The position numbers were made by a program, and so were the translations under genes. A stretch of DNA of 12,516 nucleotides from Candidatus Curtissbacteria bacterium. Its GTDB lineage: Bacteria; Patescibacteriota; Microgenomatia; Curtissbacterales; GWA2-41-24. Positions 4,735 to 11,462 of this stretch are shown piece after piece. The DNA lies in assembly GCA_016187105.1 (NCBI GenBank), contig JACPKK010000026.1, positions 1-12,516 on the forward strand, in the 5' to 3' direction. Each line of letters opens with the position of its first letter. The first letter of the stretch is position 1. The notes under the pieces were generated by a model. It ran no database searches, was not told the DNA's origin, and saw nothing but the letters and a program-made list of their open reading frames with translations.

Positions 4735-6186
4735 TCAAATCTTGCAGATGGTTAAAATTGGCGCGAGCCAGCGGCGGCCGTCTTTTTTAATTAGATCGTC
4801 TGCGGTTTTGGGGCCCCAGGTGCCGGGTTTATAAGTAGTAAGAGGGACAAGGTTTTTGTTCCATGCTTCTTCGATTGGATCTATAATTTTCCAGGCTTCC
4901 TCAATCGCCTCTTCCGACATGAATAAGCTTTGGTCGCCGAGCATTACATCCAACAGTAGCCTTTCGTACGCTTCCGGTTGAGGGGTATCAAAACTTGTTT
5001 TATAACAAAATTCCATATCTACCGGTTCCAGTTCCATAGAAAGACCCGGTTTTTTGGCGGCAAGCTGGACGCCGATTCCTTCATTTGGCTGGATCTGAAT
5101 TGTAATATGGTTAGGGAAAGTTTTTTGTCCTTCAAAAAGTTTATGGTCTTTTTCTTTAAACTGGATGATTATGGATGTTACTTTGCCTTCTAACTTTTTG
5201 CCAGTCCTTAGATAAAAAGGGACCCCCTGCCAGCGGGGAGTGTCGATAAAAAGTTTGGTTAGGGCGTAGGTTTCTGTTTGAGAATCGGGGCTGATTTTTT
5301 CTTCCAGCAAATAGCCTTCGTATTGGGCTCGGACCGTACCGGTTTTAATTTCACTGGCGCTTAATTTGCGGATGCTTTTAATAATCCCTAATTTTTTTGC
5401 GTTAATACTTGCCGCCTCAAATTTTTCCGGCGCATCCATGGCAACGAGGGCCATAAGTTGAATTAAGTGGTTTTGCAAAATGTCGCGCATGGCGCCGGTT
5501 TTATCGTAAAATTCGCCCCGTGTTTCGACACCGATTGCCTCGGCTGTCGTGACTTGGACACTCTCTATATACTGATTTGACCAAATCGGTTCGAATATCT
5601 CATTGGCAAAGCGGAAGGCAAATATATTTTGGACTGTTTCTTTGCCGAGGTAATGGTCGATTCTGTAAATCTGATTTTGGGCAAAGTATTTTATGAGACT
5701 GACGTTTAGGCTTTGGGCGGATTTTAAATCACGGCCAAAAGGTTTTTCGATAATGATACGCGGTTTTTTCCCATGCGCGCAATTTTGGTGAAGATTGTTC
5801 TTGCCCAGAGTATCTACCGCTTTTTCGAAAATATCCGGAGCAACGGCCATGTAGAAAATTCTTTGAGCACACGAGCCGAGAGATTTTTCGAAATCATCAA
5901 GAAAGAGGCTTAAATCTTTGAGGTTAAAATCGCGGGCAACATCAAGCGGGAGATAGTCGATATTGGCGGCAAACTCATCCCACCTTTCTTTATTTTCAAT
6001 CTCTAAATGCTGGGGGAGAATTTTTCGGAAAACTTGATTTGTAAAGGGGGTGCGGGCGGCGGCCGCGATTTTAAACTTTGGCGGCAGAAGGTTTTGCTTC
6101 CATAGGGCAAAGAGAGCCGGGAAAATCCTTTTTTTGGCGAGGTTGCCAGTGGCGCCAAAAATCACAAAGATAACGGGATTTGCCAT
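4735..6186 (-). CDS. zwf: Glucose-6-phosphate 1-dehydrogenase
   Basis: This enzyme oxidises glucose-6-phosphate to 6-phosphogluconolactone with NAD(P), the entry step to the oxidative pentose-phosphate branch. The 483 residues match the family length. Visible are the coenzyme loop GATGNLAKKR (11-20; Asn where Asp is commonest), EKPFGRD (147-153), the signature RIDHYLGKE (175-183, substrate-binding His178 and Lys182) and the catalytic His239 in QNHLIQLM. The ATG at 6186 is preceded on the minus strand by TGTAAAAT ending 6 nt upstream, suggesting a leaderless mRNA. The stop is TGA. It is convergent with gnd at a 44-nt gap, so zwf is transcribed separately from pgl-gnd although all three act in sequence. 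No repeat insertion was noticed in it. Confidence 0.97.
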   Translation of the reverse strand: MANPVIFVIFGATGNLAKKRIFPALFALWKQNLLPPKFKIAAAARTPFTNQVFRKILPQHLEIENKERWDEFAANIDYLPLDVARDFNLKDLSLFLDDFEKSLGSCAQRIFYMAVAPDIFEKAVDTLGKNNLHQNCAHGKKPRIIIEKPFGRDLKSAQSLNVSLIKYFAQNQIYRIDHYLGKETVQNIFAFRFANEIFEPIWSNQYIESVQVTTAEAIGVETRGEFYDKTGAMRDILQNHLIQLMALVAMDAPEKFEAASINAKKLGIIKSIRKLSASEIKTGTVRAQYEGYLLEEKISPDSQTETYALTKLFIDTPRWQGVPFYLRTGKKLEGKVTSIIIQFKEKDHKLFEGQKTFPNHITIQIQPNEGIGVQLAAKKPGLSMELEPVDMEFCYKTSFDTPQPEAYERLLLDVMLGDQSLFMSEEAIEEAWKIIDPIEEAWNKNLVPLTTYKPGTWGPKTADDLIKKDGRRWLAPILTICKI

Positions 6187-6192
6187 AGTTTA

Positions 6193-6200
6193 ATTTTACA
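6193..6200 (-). promoter_or_regulatory. -10 element for leaderless zwf
   Basis: On the minus strand TG-TAAAAT ends 6 nt before the zwf ATG, so the transcript would begin at or near the start codon. There is no SD. Confidence 0.55.
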
Positions 6201-6216
6201 CTATTGGATGTGAATA

Positions 6217-6364
6217 AAGCGCTGTGGTCGTCTCGGCAATTCGGTGAGTCTTCAAACGCAAGCGTCCTATGCGTCCGCCAACGGCGGACTCGGATACGCT
6301 CGCCCCGTCTCTCTGGGCTCGTCTAGGAAGACATCACCTCATGCCGAGAGCTCCCTCTGCGCTT
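6217..6364. repeat. GC-rich imperfect inverted repeat, about 148 nt
   Basis: Nested complementary pairs run from the outside in. AAGCGC (6217-6222) pairs with GCGCTT (6359-6364). CTCGGCA (6232-6238) pairs with TGCCGAG (6342-6348). GGTGAGTCTTC (6243-6253) pairs with GAAGAC-A-TCACC (6327-6338). AGCGT (6261-6265) pairs with ACGCT (6296-6300). A perfect GTCCGCC-AAC-GGCGGAC hairpin lies at 6273-6289. The stretch is richer in G+C than its neighbours and has no convincing ORF. It fills the gap between two minus-strand genes. It could be a MITE-like repeat or a structured RNA made from the minus strand. Confidence 0.65.
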
Positions 6365-6377
6365 ATGGTCGCGATAT

Positions 6378-6899
6378 CTAAAAGTTGACGCGGATGATCT
6401 GCAGGTATTCTTTGGAGCCGTTTTTGGGGGAGGGGCTATAGGCTTCAATGGTGCCGGTTTGGGTTTCGGGTGCTTCGAAGACTACCGACGCGGAAAAGGG
6501 GCAGGGGTTTTTGGCAAAGCAGGCGGAAGCTTTGCCCTGGCCGATTACCTTTTGGTTGCCATTTTTAACGACGATGGAAACAGAACCTTGGGGAGTATTT
6601 GCCTGGCCTTTAACTTGAAGTGGCGAGGTAACAAGCGAGCCCGCAGTTGGGGTTTCAATTGATATGCCTCCATAGTTTTGAGCGTCGTCTGTGCCCGTTT
6701 GCGGTAGTTGGCCAAAAGCTGGCGGTGAGACAGGCAGAGGCGGAAGTTCAAAGCCGGAAGCTGGAGAAGGGGCGGGCAGCGGCTCTGACGGGCCGGGTTT
6801 TTTGACTTGCTTTTGAAAAAGAAGAAAGATGCCAAAGAGCGCAAGGCCCACGATCAGCGTAGAGACTACGGCAACGGCGATTTTATAGTTAGTCGTCAT
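6378..6899 (-). CDS. Membrane-anchored Gmad2-domain protein
   Basis: The 173-residue protein has an N-terminal membrane helix (about 7-28, IAVAVVSTLIVGLALFGIFL) and then a Pro-rich spacer (about 34-72). The C-terminal domain (about 79-173) fits Gmad2, the immunoglobulin-like domain first described near bacterial sporulation/germination genes: ISIETPTAGSLVTSPLQVKG, a central PCPFSASVVFEAPE and the end GTIEAYSPSPKNGSKEYLQI. Two Cys (ACFAKNPC) may pair outside the cell. Topology suggests a short cytoplasmic end and an exported domain, probably binding a surface ligand; the ligand is unknown. It is divergent from rarA across a 74-nt gap. No clear leaderless -10 is seen, and only a weak GGA lies before the ATG. 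The inverted repeat at 6217-6364 lies just downstream. Confidence 0.85.
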   Translation of the reverse strand: MTTNYKIAVAVVSTLIVGLALFGIFLLFQKQVKKPGPSEPLPAPSPASGFELPPLPVSPPAFGQLPQTGTDDAQNYGGISIETPTAGSLVTSPLQVKGQANTPQGSVSIVVKNGNQKVIGQGKASACFAKNPCPFSASVVFEAPETQTGTIEAYSPSPKNGSKEYLQIIRVNF

Positions 6900-6938
6900 T
6901 ATTGATCCGGTTTTCTATCCACATATATTAGCATGATG

Positions 6939-6967
6939 TTGATTTTTAGTTAATTTTCGGGTAAAGT
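6939..6967 (+). promoter_or_regulatory. Sigma-70-type promoter for leaderless rarA
   Basis: TTGATT (6939-6944), 17 nt, then TAAAGT (6962-6967), ending 6 nt before the ATG at 6974. The spacing supports ATG 6974 over the in-frame TTG at 6968. Confidence 0.65.
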
Positions 6968-6973
6968 TTGGGC

Positions 6974-8254
6974 ATGGATCTGTTCGAATCTTCAGCCGAT
7001 ACAAAAGCTCCTTTGGCTGACCGCATGCGGCCGACAAAACTTTCGGAATTTTTTGGACAGGAGCACATTCTGGGAGAAGGCAAAGTCCTCAAAGAGGCAA
7101 TCGCCAAAGACAAACTTTTTTCGGCCATTTTCTGGGGACCGCCAGGAAGCGGGAAGACGACACTGGCGCAGATTATGGCCAATGAGACGAAGGCGGATTT
7201 TATAAGGATTTCGGCGGTTGTTTCCAATGTCGCCGAGATGAAAAAAATTATTGCCGACGCCAAAAACAAGATAGAACTTTACGGTAAAAAGACGATTTTA
7301 TTTATTGACGAAATCCACCGCTTTAACAAAGCCCAACAGGATGTGCTTTTGCCGCATGTTGAGGTGGGGACGGTAACACTGATTGGTGCAACGACGGAGA
7401 ACCCCAGTTTTGAAGTTATCGGACCGCTTTTATCCCGATCAAGGGTTTTAGTTTTATATCCTTTATCCACCTTTCATATAAAAAAGATTATCAATTTAGC
7501 GCTTAAGGACACGGCAAGAGGTCTTGGAGCTTTGAAATTAAAGATGGAGCTAGAGGCACTGGAGGTTTTGGCAACTTGTGCAAACGGCGATGCACGGTTT
7601 GCGCTGACGACTCTGGAAATTGCCTCGGAGATGCTTGGCCGCGCCAAAACCATCAAAAAAGAAAATATAGTCGAGGCGACGGCGAGGAAGGCGAGTTACT
7701 ACGATAAGAAAGCCGATTACCACTATGACACTATATCGGCGTTTATCAAAAGCATGCGCGGGGGCAAAACTGATGCGGCACTTCACTATCTGGCAAGGAT
7801 GATAGAAGCAGGCGAAGACCCGATTTTTATTGCCAGAAGAATGGTGATTTTTGCCAGTGAGGATGTCGGTAATGCGGCGCCGACGGCCCTTGTCTTGGCC
7901 ACATCTTGCATGCAGGCAGTGCACATGATCGGTATGCCGGAAGCGAGTTTGATTTTGGCGCAAACCGTCAGTTATCTTTCCGAAGCGCCAAAGTCGGTGG
8001 CATCAACAGAAGCAATCAGCGCGGCGCTTGCCGATGTCCAAAGCGGCAAACTTGATCCCATTCCTTTGCATCTTAGAAACGCGCCGACAAAGCTTATGAA
8101 AGAATTAGGCTATGGCAAGGGTCATGTGAGGTATCCATGGAGGGATGATCCGGGTGCCCATTCGACAAGCTCAGGGTCTTCGACCGGAGGGATGGAGTAT
8201 ATGCCGAAGAATTTAGTCGGGAAGAAATATTATAAAAGCCCGAAACGAGGCTAA
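6974..8254 (+). CDS. rarA: Replication-associated recombination protein A (RarA/MgsA AAA+ ATPase)
   Basis: RarA (WRNIP1/Mgs1 family) is a tetrameric AAA+ ATPase acting at stalled replication forks and single-strand gaps. The 426-residue product has a family N-terminus (LADRMRPTKLSEFFGQEHIL), Walker A GPPGSGKTT (55-63), Walker B LFIDEIHRFNKAQQD (109-123), sensor-1 GATTENP (138-144), arginine-finger region LLSRSRV, and the C-terminal tetramerisation and MgsA domains (SAFIKSMRGGKTDAALHYLA; GEDPIFIARRMVIFASEDVG). ATG 6974 is chosen from the promoter and the family start. Near the C-terminus, DPG and GGMEYMPKNL are separated by AHSTSSGSST (395-404), a repeat-encoded insert also found in gnd. It is divergent from the Gmad2 gene and probably monocistronic. 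Confidence 0.97.
   Translation: MDLFESSADTKAPLADRMRPTKLSEFFGQEHILGEGKVLKEAIAKDKLFSAIFWGPPGSGKTTLAQIMANETKADFIRISAVVSNVAEMKKIIADAKNKIELYGKKTILFIDEIHRFNKAQQDVLLPHVEVGTVTLIGATTENPSFEVIGPLLSRSRVLVLYPLSTFHIKKIINLALKDTARGLGALKLKMELEALEVLATCANGDARFALTTLEIASEMLGRAKTIKKENIVEATARKASYYDKKADYHYDTISAFIKSMRGGKTDAALHYLARMIEAGEDPIFIARRMVIFASEDVGNAAPTALVLATSCMQAVHMIGMPEASLILAQTVSYLSEAPKSVASTEAISAALADVQSGKLDPIPLHLRNAPTKLMKELGYGKGHVRYPWRDDPGAHSTSSGSSTGGMEYMPKNLVGKKYYKSPKRG
8157..8187 (+). repeat. In-frame AHST repeat, copy 2 (in rarA)
   Basis: CCCATTCGACAAGCTCAGGG (8157-8176), followed by a second TTCGACC, matches the gnd copy at 18 of 20 bases and is translated in the same frame (A-H-S-T-S-S-G). It interrupts the conserved DYPGG-(V)-xQxYLP-like region near the RarA C-terminus. 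Confidence 0.75.
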
Positions 8255-8269
8255 ATGCGCTTCAGGGCA

Positions 8270-8803
8270 TTAGTTGGAAAGCTTGGATATTGTTATCGAA
8301 CCCTGGGTAAACTGTGCCGAATATTTTTTCTTCAAAGCGAATTTTGCCAGATTTTCATTAATTAAACTGGTAACAAAGCTTTCTGCTTGTGAGGAAAGAA
8401 CTGGTACATTCGGGAGACTGCCGACTTTGATATCAAGATTAGTGGCTTTGGGAGTGCTGCCAGAGAGGTCGACGCCGGCAGAAGCATAAAATGAAGGGCT
8501 AAAAGACGCAAGTTTAATGTTGCCGGAGGCGTGGCCAAGGCCGCTTGTAAAACAAACCCGGGTGTTTTGGACTTTGCCCGCAACATATTTCCCGGCAAGT
8601 GAGGTAGCTTCACCATCGGTGATGTTTACAGAACCGGATTTATCAAGGGTATCACCAATTTCTTTTTCCGATCGGGCGGCAGTACCCTCGGTGGGACAGA
8701 CGGGTGCTTGGCCCATGAGGGCTGCGCCGGCTGCGCCTGCAAGCCCGATAATGCCAACGGCAATGATTATTAAGATTGGCGCAAAACCTTTTTGGTAAGA
8801 CAT
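8270..8803 (-). CDS. Membrane-anchored or exported protein of unknown function
   Basis: Not recognised with confidence. The 177-residue protein starts MSYQKGFAPILIIIAVGIIG, a positively charged end and one hydrophobic helix (about 8-31). Such KGFAP(I/L) starts are frequent in CPR surface proteins. GF resembles a prepilin cleavage site, but the usual Glu5 is absent, so pilin is not claimed. The exterior part has two Cys (36 and 84) that might pair. A repetitive beta-like pattern (HASGNIKLASFSPSFYASAGVDLSG ... NLDIKVGSL ... GSITI) recalls lipid-binding DUF2993/LmeA-like proteins only weakly. It follows the gene ending at 8813 by 9 nt on the same strand, so the two form an operon. No SD is visible before its ATG. 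It is convergent with rarA, with a 15-nt gap. Confidence 0.75.
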   Translation of the reverse strand: MSYQKGFAPILIIIAVGIIGLAGAAGAALMGQAPVCPTEGTAARSEKEIGDTLDKSGSVNITDGEATSLAGKYVAGKVQNTRVCFTSGLGHASGNIKLASFSPSFYASAGVDLSGSTPKATNLDIKVGSLPNVPVLSSQAESFVTSLINENLAKFALKKKYSAQFTQGSITISKLSN

Positions 8804-8812
8804 GGGTTAAAA

Positions 8813-9301
8813 TTACTCGGAGTATTTGGCGAGCAGGTCGCCATTTTTGCCATAAGCTTTAACTTCGATCTTTTTACCCTTCCACTCGGGTTTTATAACA
8901 GGGCCATCGATGCTGCAGCCGTTAGCACCTCGGCAATTTGGCGTTTTACCATTGGTAATTGGTAATTCATCGACCGTCTCTTCCCAAACTTTTTGACCAT
9001 CGACCCAGATTTCAATTTTAACAGGACGATGAGTACGAATGTCAGGGGTACCGCTTGAGGCGACAACAATGTGAACGGCCTTCCCAGACGGGAGGGCGTT
9101 GAGTTTTGCAAAGCCGGCTGAAACATCAAGGAATTCAAAATTACCCAAAGGTTGTTGTTCTGGGGTAGAGGAAGTTGTTGTCGATTGAGCCCCCTTTGAG
9201 GTTTTTAGGGTTGAGCTTTGCGAAAAGAGGAAGAAACCGATAATGCCAACAGCGGCGATGCCGACAAGCGCGATTAAAGGAATTGTTCCGCGGGCAGTCA
9301 T
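8813..9301 (-). CDS. Membrane-anchored protein of unknown function
   Basis: The 162-residue protein has an N-terminal helix (about 8-27, PLIALVGIAAVGIIGFFLF), then a Ser/Thr/Gln linker (about 29-51, SSTLKTSKGAQSTTTSSTPE). The probable beta-rich domain (about 54-160) contains two Cys (CRGANGC) that could form a disulphide outside. VKIEIWVDGQKVWEETVDEL and WKGKKIEVKAYGKNGDLLAKY suggest an Ig- or CBM-like fold, but no family is named. It is first in a two-gene operon with the gene ending at 8270. The ATG at 9301 lies 7 nt after TGATAATAT; an AAGG also lies in those 7 bases. It is divergent from purN. Confidence 0.75.
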   Translation of the reverse strand: MTARGTIPLIALVGIAAVGIIGFFLFSQSSTLKTSKGAQSTTTSSTPEQQPLGNFEFLDVSAGFAKLNALPSGKAVHIVVASSGTPDIRTHRPVKIEIWVDGQKVWEETVDELPITNGKTPNCRGANGCSIDGPVIKPEWKGKKIEVKAYGKNGDLLAKYSE

Positions 9302-9308
9302 TTACCTT

Positions 9309-9317
9309 ATATTATCA
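9309..9317 (-). promoter_or_regulatory. Extended -10 element for the operon starting at 9301
   Basis: On the minus strand TG-A-TAATAT ends 7 nt before the ATG. Element and distance are identical to those ahead of the truncated gnd copy at 3569-3577. Confidence 0.6.
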
Positions 9318-9383
9318 GAATGAGACATTTAAACAGTTTTGTCAAGTATGGCCATTTTAAGTAGTGATTTTAGTTTGGGGCTT

Positions 9384-9412
9384 TTGACAAGAAACAGCAA
9401 GACGGATATAAA
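9384..9412 (+). promoter_or_regulatory. Consensus sigma-70 promoter for leaderless purN-like gene
   Basis: TTGACA (9384-9389), 17 nt, TATAAA (9407-9412), then 6 nt to the ATG. The -35 is perfect and the -10 matches at five of six bases. There is no room for an SD, so the mRNA should begin at or beside the start codon. Confidence 0.75.
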
Positions 9413-9418
9413 TAACAA

Positions 9419-10141
9419 ATGAAGATAAAAGTAGCCAGTTTAATTTCCGGCGGGGGGACAACAATGGAGGCAATCGGCAAAGCCTGCCTTTCGGGGGAAA
9501 TTCCGTTTGATCTTGTATGCGTTATTTCCAGTGATCCCAAAGCCGGCGGAATAGGAAAAGCCAAAAATTTAGGAATTGCAGAAGCGGATATTTTGGTCAT
9601 TAACCCGGAAGATTTTCGGATTGATGGAAAAGTTGACCAGGAAAAATTCGGGCAGGCAATAATGACCGAACTTAAAAAACGAAAAGTCGATGTGGTTTTG
9701 CAAAACGGCTGGATGCCGCTTACCCCTAAAAATGTGATCGATGAGTACCAGGGCGCAATTTTTAACCAGCACCCCGGGCCGGTGCCGGAATTTGGCGGCC
9801 GCGGAATGTATGGACAGCGGGTACACGCCGCGGTTTTAGAATTTAGAAAAATGACCGGACGGGATTTTTCGACAGAGGCAATTTGTCAAAGAGTTGACCC
9901 TGATTTTGACATGGGGGCTGTTGTCAAATCAGCGCAAATCGAAATAAGAGATGACGATACAGCAGAAAGTTTGGCGGCGAGAGTCCTGCCAATTGAGCAT
10001 AGGGTCCAGGTCGAATTGCTGAAAGATCTGGCAAGCGGCAATGTCCATGAAGTTACTCGGCCGCCGATTGTTCTGGCGGGGGAGGAGAAAATTTTGGAGG
10101 CGGCTAAGCAAAAGGCAATAAAACTGTACCCCGGCGGCTAG
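9419..10141 (+). CDS. purN: PurN-type formyltransferase (phosphoribosylglycinamide formyltransferase-like)
   Basis: PurN moves a formyl group from 10-formyl-THF to GAR in purine synthesis. The 240-residue protein has the formyltransferase Rossmann fold: LISGGGTTMEAI (8-19), the catalytic Asn116 and His118 in FNQHPGP, and Asp164 in RVDPDFDMGAVV. It is somewhat longer than a typical PurN (about 200-215) and has FGGRGMYGQRVHAAVL where the family usually has a PG.(D/N)AH-type segment. It also lacks the standard TGxTVHxV wording (DFSTEAICQRV). No other purine gene is in the window, and many CPR genomes lack the pathway. The substrate could therefore differ, for example a sugar-linked or salvage amine. 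A strong leaderless promoter drives it. Its stop lies 2 nt from that of the convergent gene. Confidence 0.8.
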   Translation: MKIKVASLISGGGTTMEAIGKACLSGEIPFDLVCVISSDPKAGGIGKAKNLGIAEADILVINPEDFRIDGKVDQEKFGQAIMTELKKRKVDVVLQNGWMPLTPKNVIDEYQGAIFNQHPGPVPEFGGRGMYGQRVHAAVLEFRKMTGRDFSTEAICQRVDPDFDMGAVVKSAQIEIRDDDTAESLAARVLPIEHRVQVELLKDLASGNVHEVTRPPIVLAGEEKILEAAKQKAIKLYPGG

Positions 10142-10143
10142 AG

Positions 10144-10563
10144 TTATGTTTGCCCCACGGCTGATTCTCTCTCGCTTCGGGCCCTGGCCACATTTTGCAT
10201 GGCGGTTATCAAGGGGATTGACCTTTCTCCTCGACCACTGACCGCCAAAATTTTAGCTGTGTCTGCATTTATCAACTGCTCGACGGTTGGGAAGCCGTTG
10301 TCTTTTAACAGGTGTTTTACTATTGCAGTTATTCTTTCGGCTTGCCACCTTTTAAGGTCTGGGGGCAATAAAGTTAAGATGGAGACTTGGCCTTTTTTCT
10401 GATACAGCTCAATTTGCCGGTTGCGGAAATCTATCCACTTCCTAGAGACATATTTTTGCTCTTCCTTGGGGCCGAGAAATTTGTCTAGAGCCTGGCGCAG
10501 TTCTTGCTGCGCCTGATTATCAGCTTCTAGAACACCAACTGCTCCTTCTTTATCTTGGGGCAT
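10144..10563 (-). CDS. Small protein with an alpha-CTD/HhH-like C-terminus
   Basis: Not a recognised named family. The 139-residue soluble protein is helical and charged, with no membrane segment. Its N-terminal half (about 10-70) has basic and aromatic stretches (YVSRKWIDFRNRQIELYQKK). The C-terminal part (about 92-125, GFPTVEQLINADTAKILAVSGRG then ERSIPLI) resembles the two-helix DNA-binding unit of the RNA polymerase alpha C-terminal domain or a helix-hairpin-helix, which read TVGELL-x-LLxIxxxGxxSL. A nucleic-acid-binding role is inference. It is transcribed divergently from the exported-protein operon at 10688 across a 124-nt gap with two good promoters, an arrangement often seen for a regulator and its target. 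It ends 2 nt from purN, convergent. Confidence 0.75.
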   Translation of the reverse strand: MPQDKEGAVGVLEADNQAQQELRQALDKFLGPKEEQKYVSRKWIDFRNRQIELYQKKGQVSILTLLPPDLKRWQAERITAIVKHLLKDNGFPTVEQLINADTAKILAVSGRGERSIPLITAMQNVARARSERESAVGQT

Positions 10564-10575
10564 ATTAAGTTCTAG

Positions 10576-10604
10576 ATGATAGCGGGGGAAAATTTTTTAG
10601 TCAA
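10576..10604 (-). promoter_or_regulatory. Sigma-70-type promoter for the gene starting at 10563
   Basis: On the minus strand: TTGACT (10604-10599), 17 nt, TATCAT (10581-10576), then 12 nt to the ATG. This leaves a 5' leader of only about five bases and no SD. Confidence 0.65.
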
Positions 10605-10651
10605 GTCGCGGCTCCCGATTTTAGCAAAACTGCGAAAAGAGAGATTAATTT

Positions 10652-10680
10652 TTGACACTTGCCCGTATCAGTTCTAAGAT
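10652..10680 (+). promoter_or_regulatory. Consensus sigma-70 promoter for leaderless gene at 10688
   Basis: TTGACA (10652-10657), 17 nt, TAAGAT (10675-10680), then 7 nt to GTG 10688. The in-frame TTG at 10652 that would give a longer protein is the first part of the -35 box, so it cannot be transcribed from this promoter. Confidence 0.75.
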
Positions 10681-10687
10681 TAAAGAG

Positions 10688-11461
10688 GTGGGTAAAACTG
10701 TCCGCAAGTTTTTTGTATTAGTCTTACTTGTTTTTGTTTCTACTTCTAATGTCCTGGCCTATGATTTTTTAGGTCTTAACCCGAGGCTGGAGGAGTATGT
10801 TGAGGGCAGCCCCGAAAACATTAATTGGGATCCGAAATTTTTAGCGGAGATTGAGGCACTGCAAGCCTCAATCCTACGGCAAATTAGTACTTATGAGAAT
10901 TACATGATAGACAGGAGAGTTATTGGAGTAGAGGTAGTAGTGGATAACAGCTGGTGGGGGAGGTTATTTAAACAGAAAAAGAATTTTTTTGCCTTGAGCG
11001 ACCAGTTGATGCCCAAAAGCAATAAATGTTCAAGCAGTGATGCCAACAGACATGCGATTATGAGTGAGATTACCGATATAACGAATCAAACAAAGGAAAT
11101 TAGGAACGGAAGAGAGGTAAGCGTTTGGCATGAATATACGGCGATAGTTAGCGGCGAGGGCTGGCAATGTGAAGGGAGATCGGGTGAGGCATTCTGGGCT
11201 GATGAGACGGATCCTGAAACAGGAGAGGTTACTACTAAAGAGGCTTTTATGAGGCTTTACTCGGTTGACGACGCATATATTGATGAATATAAAAGAAGGA
11301 CAAAAGACATTAAACACCCGGGGTTTGACCCGGACGCCACAGAAGATTTTCTTTTTGACGCTGCCAACGGCAAGTATTTTACGCAGCTGCAAAAAGCCAG
11401 GGATTATGTAACAGAGAATTGTGTTTGCAAATTAAAAGAACAAGAAGAGGAGAAAAAGTAA
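10688..11461 (+). CDS. Exported protein of unknown function with Sec signal peptide
   Basis: Not recognised. With the GTG start at 10688 the 257-residue product begins MGKTVRKFFVLVLLVFVSTS followed by NVLA, a textbook Sec signal with likely cleavage after Ala24 (VLA/YD). Starting at TTG 10652 would add 12 residues ahead of the signal and place the start in the promoter. The mature part is acidic and mostly polar, with WW at 89-90, four Cys (114, 161, 245, 247; the last two as CVC near the end) and a Lys/Glu tail (KLKEQEEEKK). Disulphides outside the cell are possible. No enzymatic motif was found. The next gene starts 1 nt after the stop, so the two are an operon. The divergent alpha-CTD-like gene may regulate it. 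Confidence 0.8.
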   Translation: MGKTVRKFFVLVLLVFVSTSNVLAYDFLGLNPRLEEYVEGSPENINWDPKFLAEIEALQASILRQISTYENYMIDRRVIGVEVVVDNSWWGRLFKQKKNFFALSDQLMPKSNKCSSSDANRHAIMSEITDITNQTKEIRNGREVSVWHEYTAIVSGEGWQCEGRSGEAFWADETDPETGEVTTKEAFMRLYSVDDAYIDEYKRRTKDIKHPGFDPDATEDFLFDAANGKYFTQLQKARDYVTENCVCKLKEQEEEKK

Positions 11462-11462
11462 A

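Noticed and set aside
6187..6377. tRNA or other known RNA gene in the GC-rich inverted repeat
   Set aside because: There is no T-loop (GTTCRA) or anticodon-arm arrangement, and the long nested arms do not fit a cloverleaf.
6459..6662. Plus-strand ORF opposite the Gmad2 gene, and other long opposite-strand frames (for example at 3902-4186, 7550-7963 and 11030-11392)
   Set aside because: They are shadows of clearly homologous or better-supported genes and have no start signals or recognisable protein features.
8270..8803. Type IV pilin from the KGFAPI start
   Set aside because: The Glu at position 5 after the cleavage site and the usual helix composition are missing, and no pilus genes are nearby.
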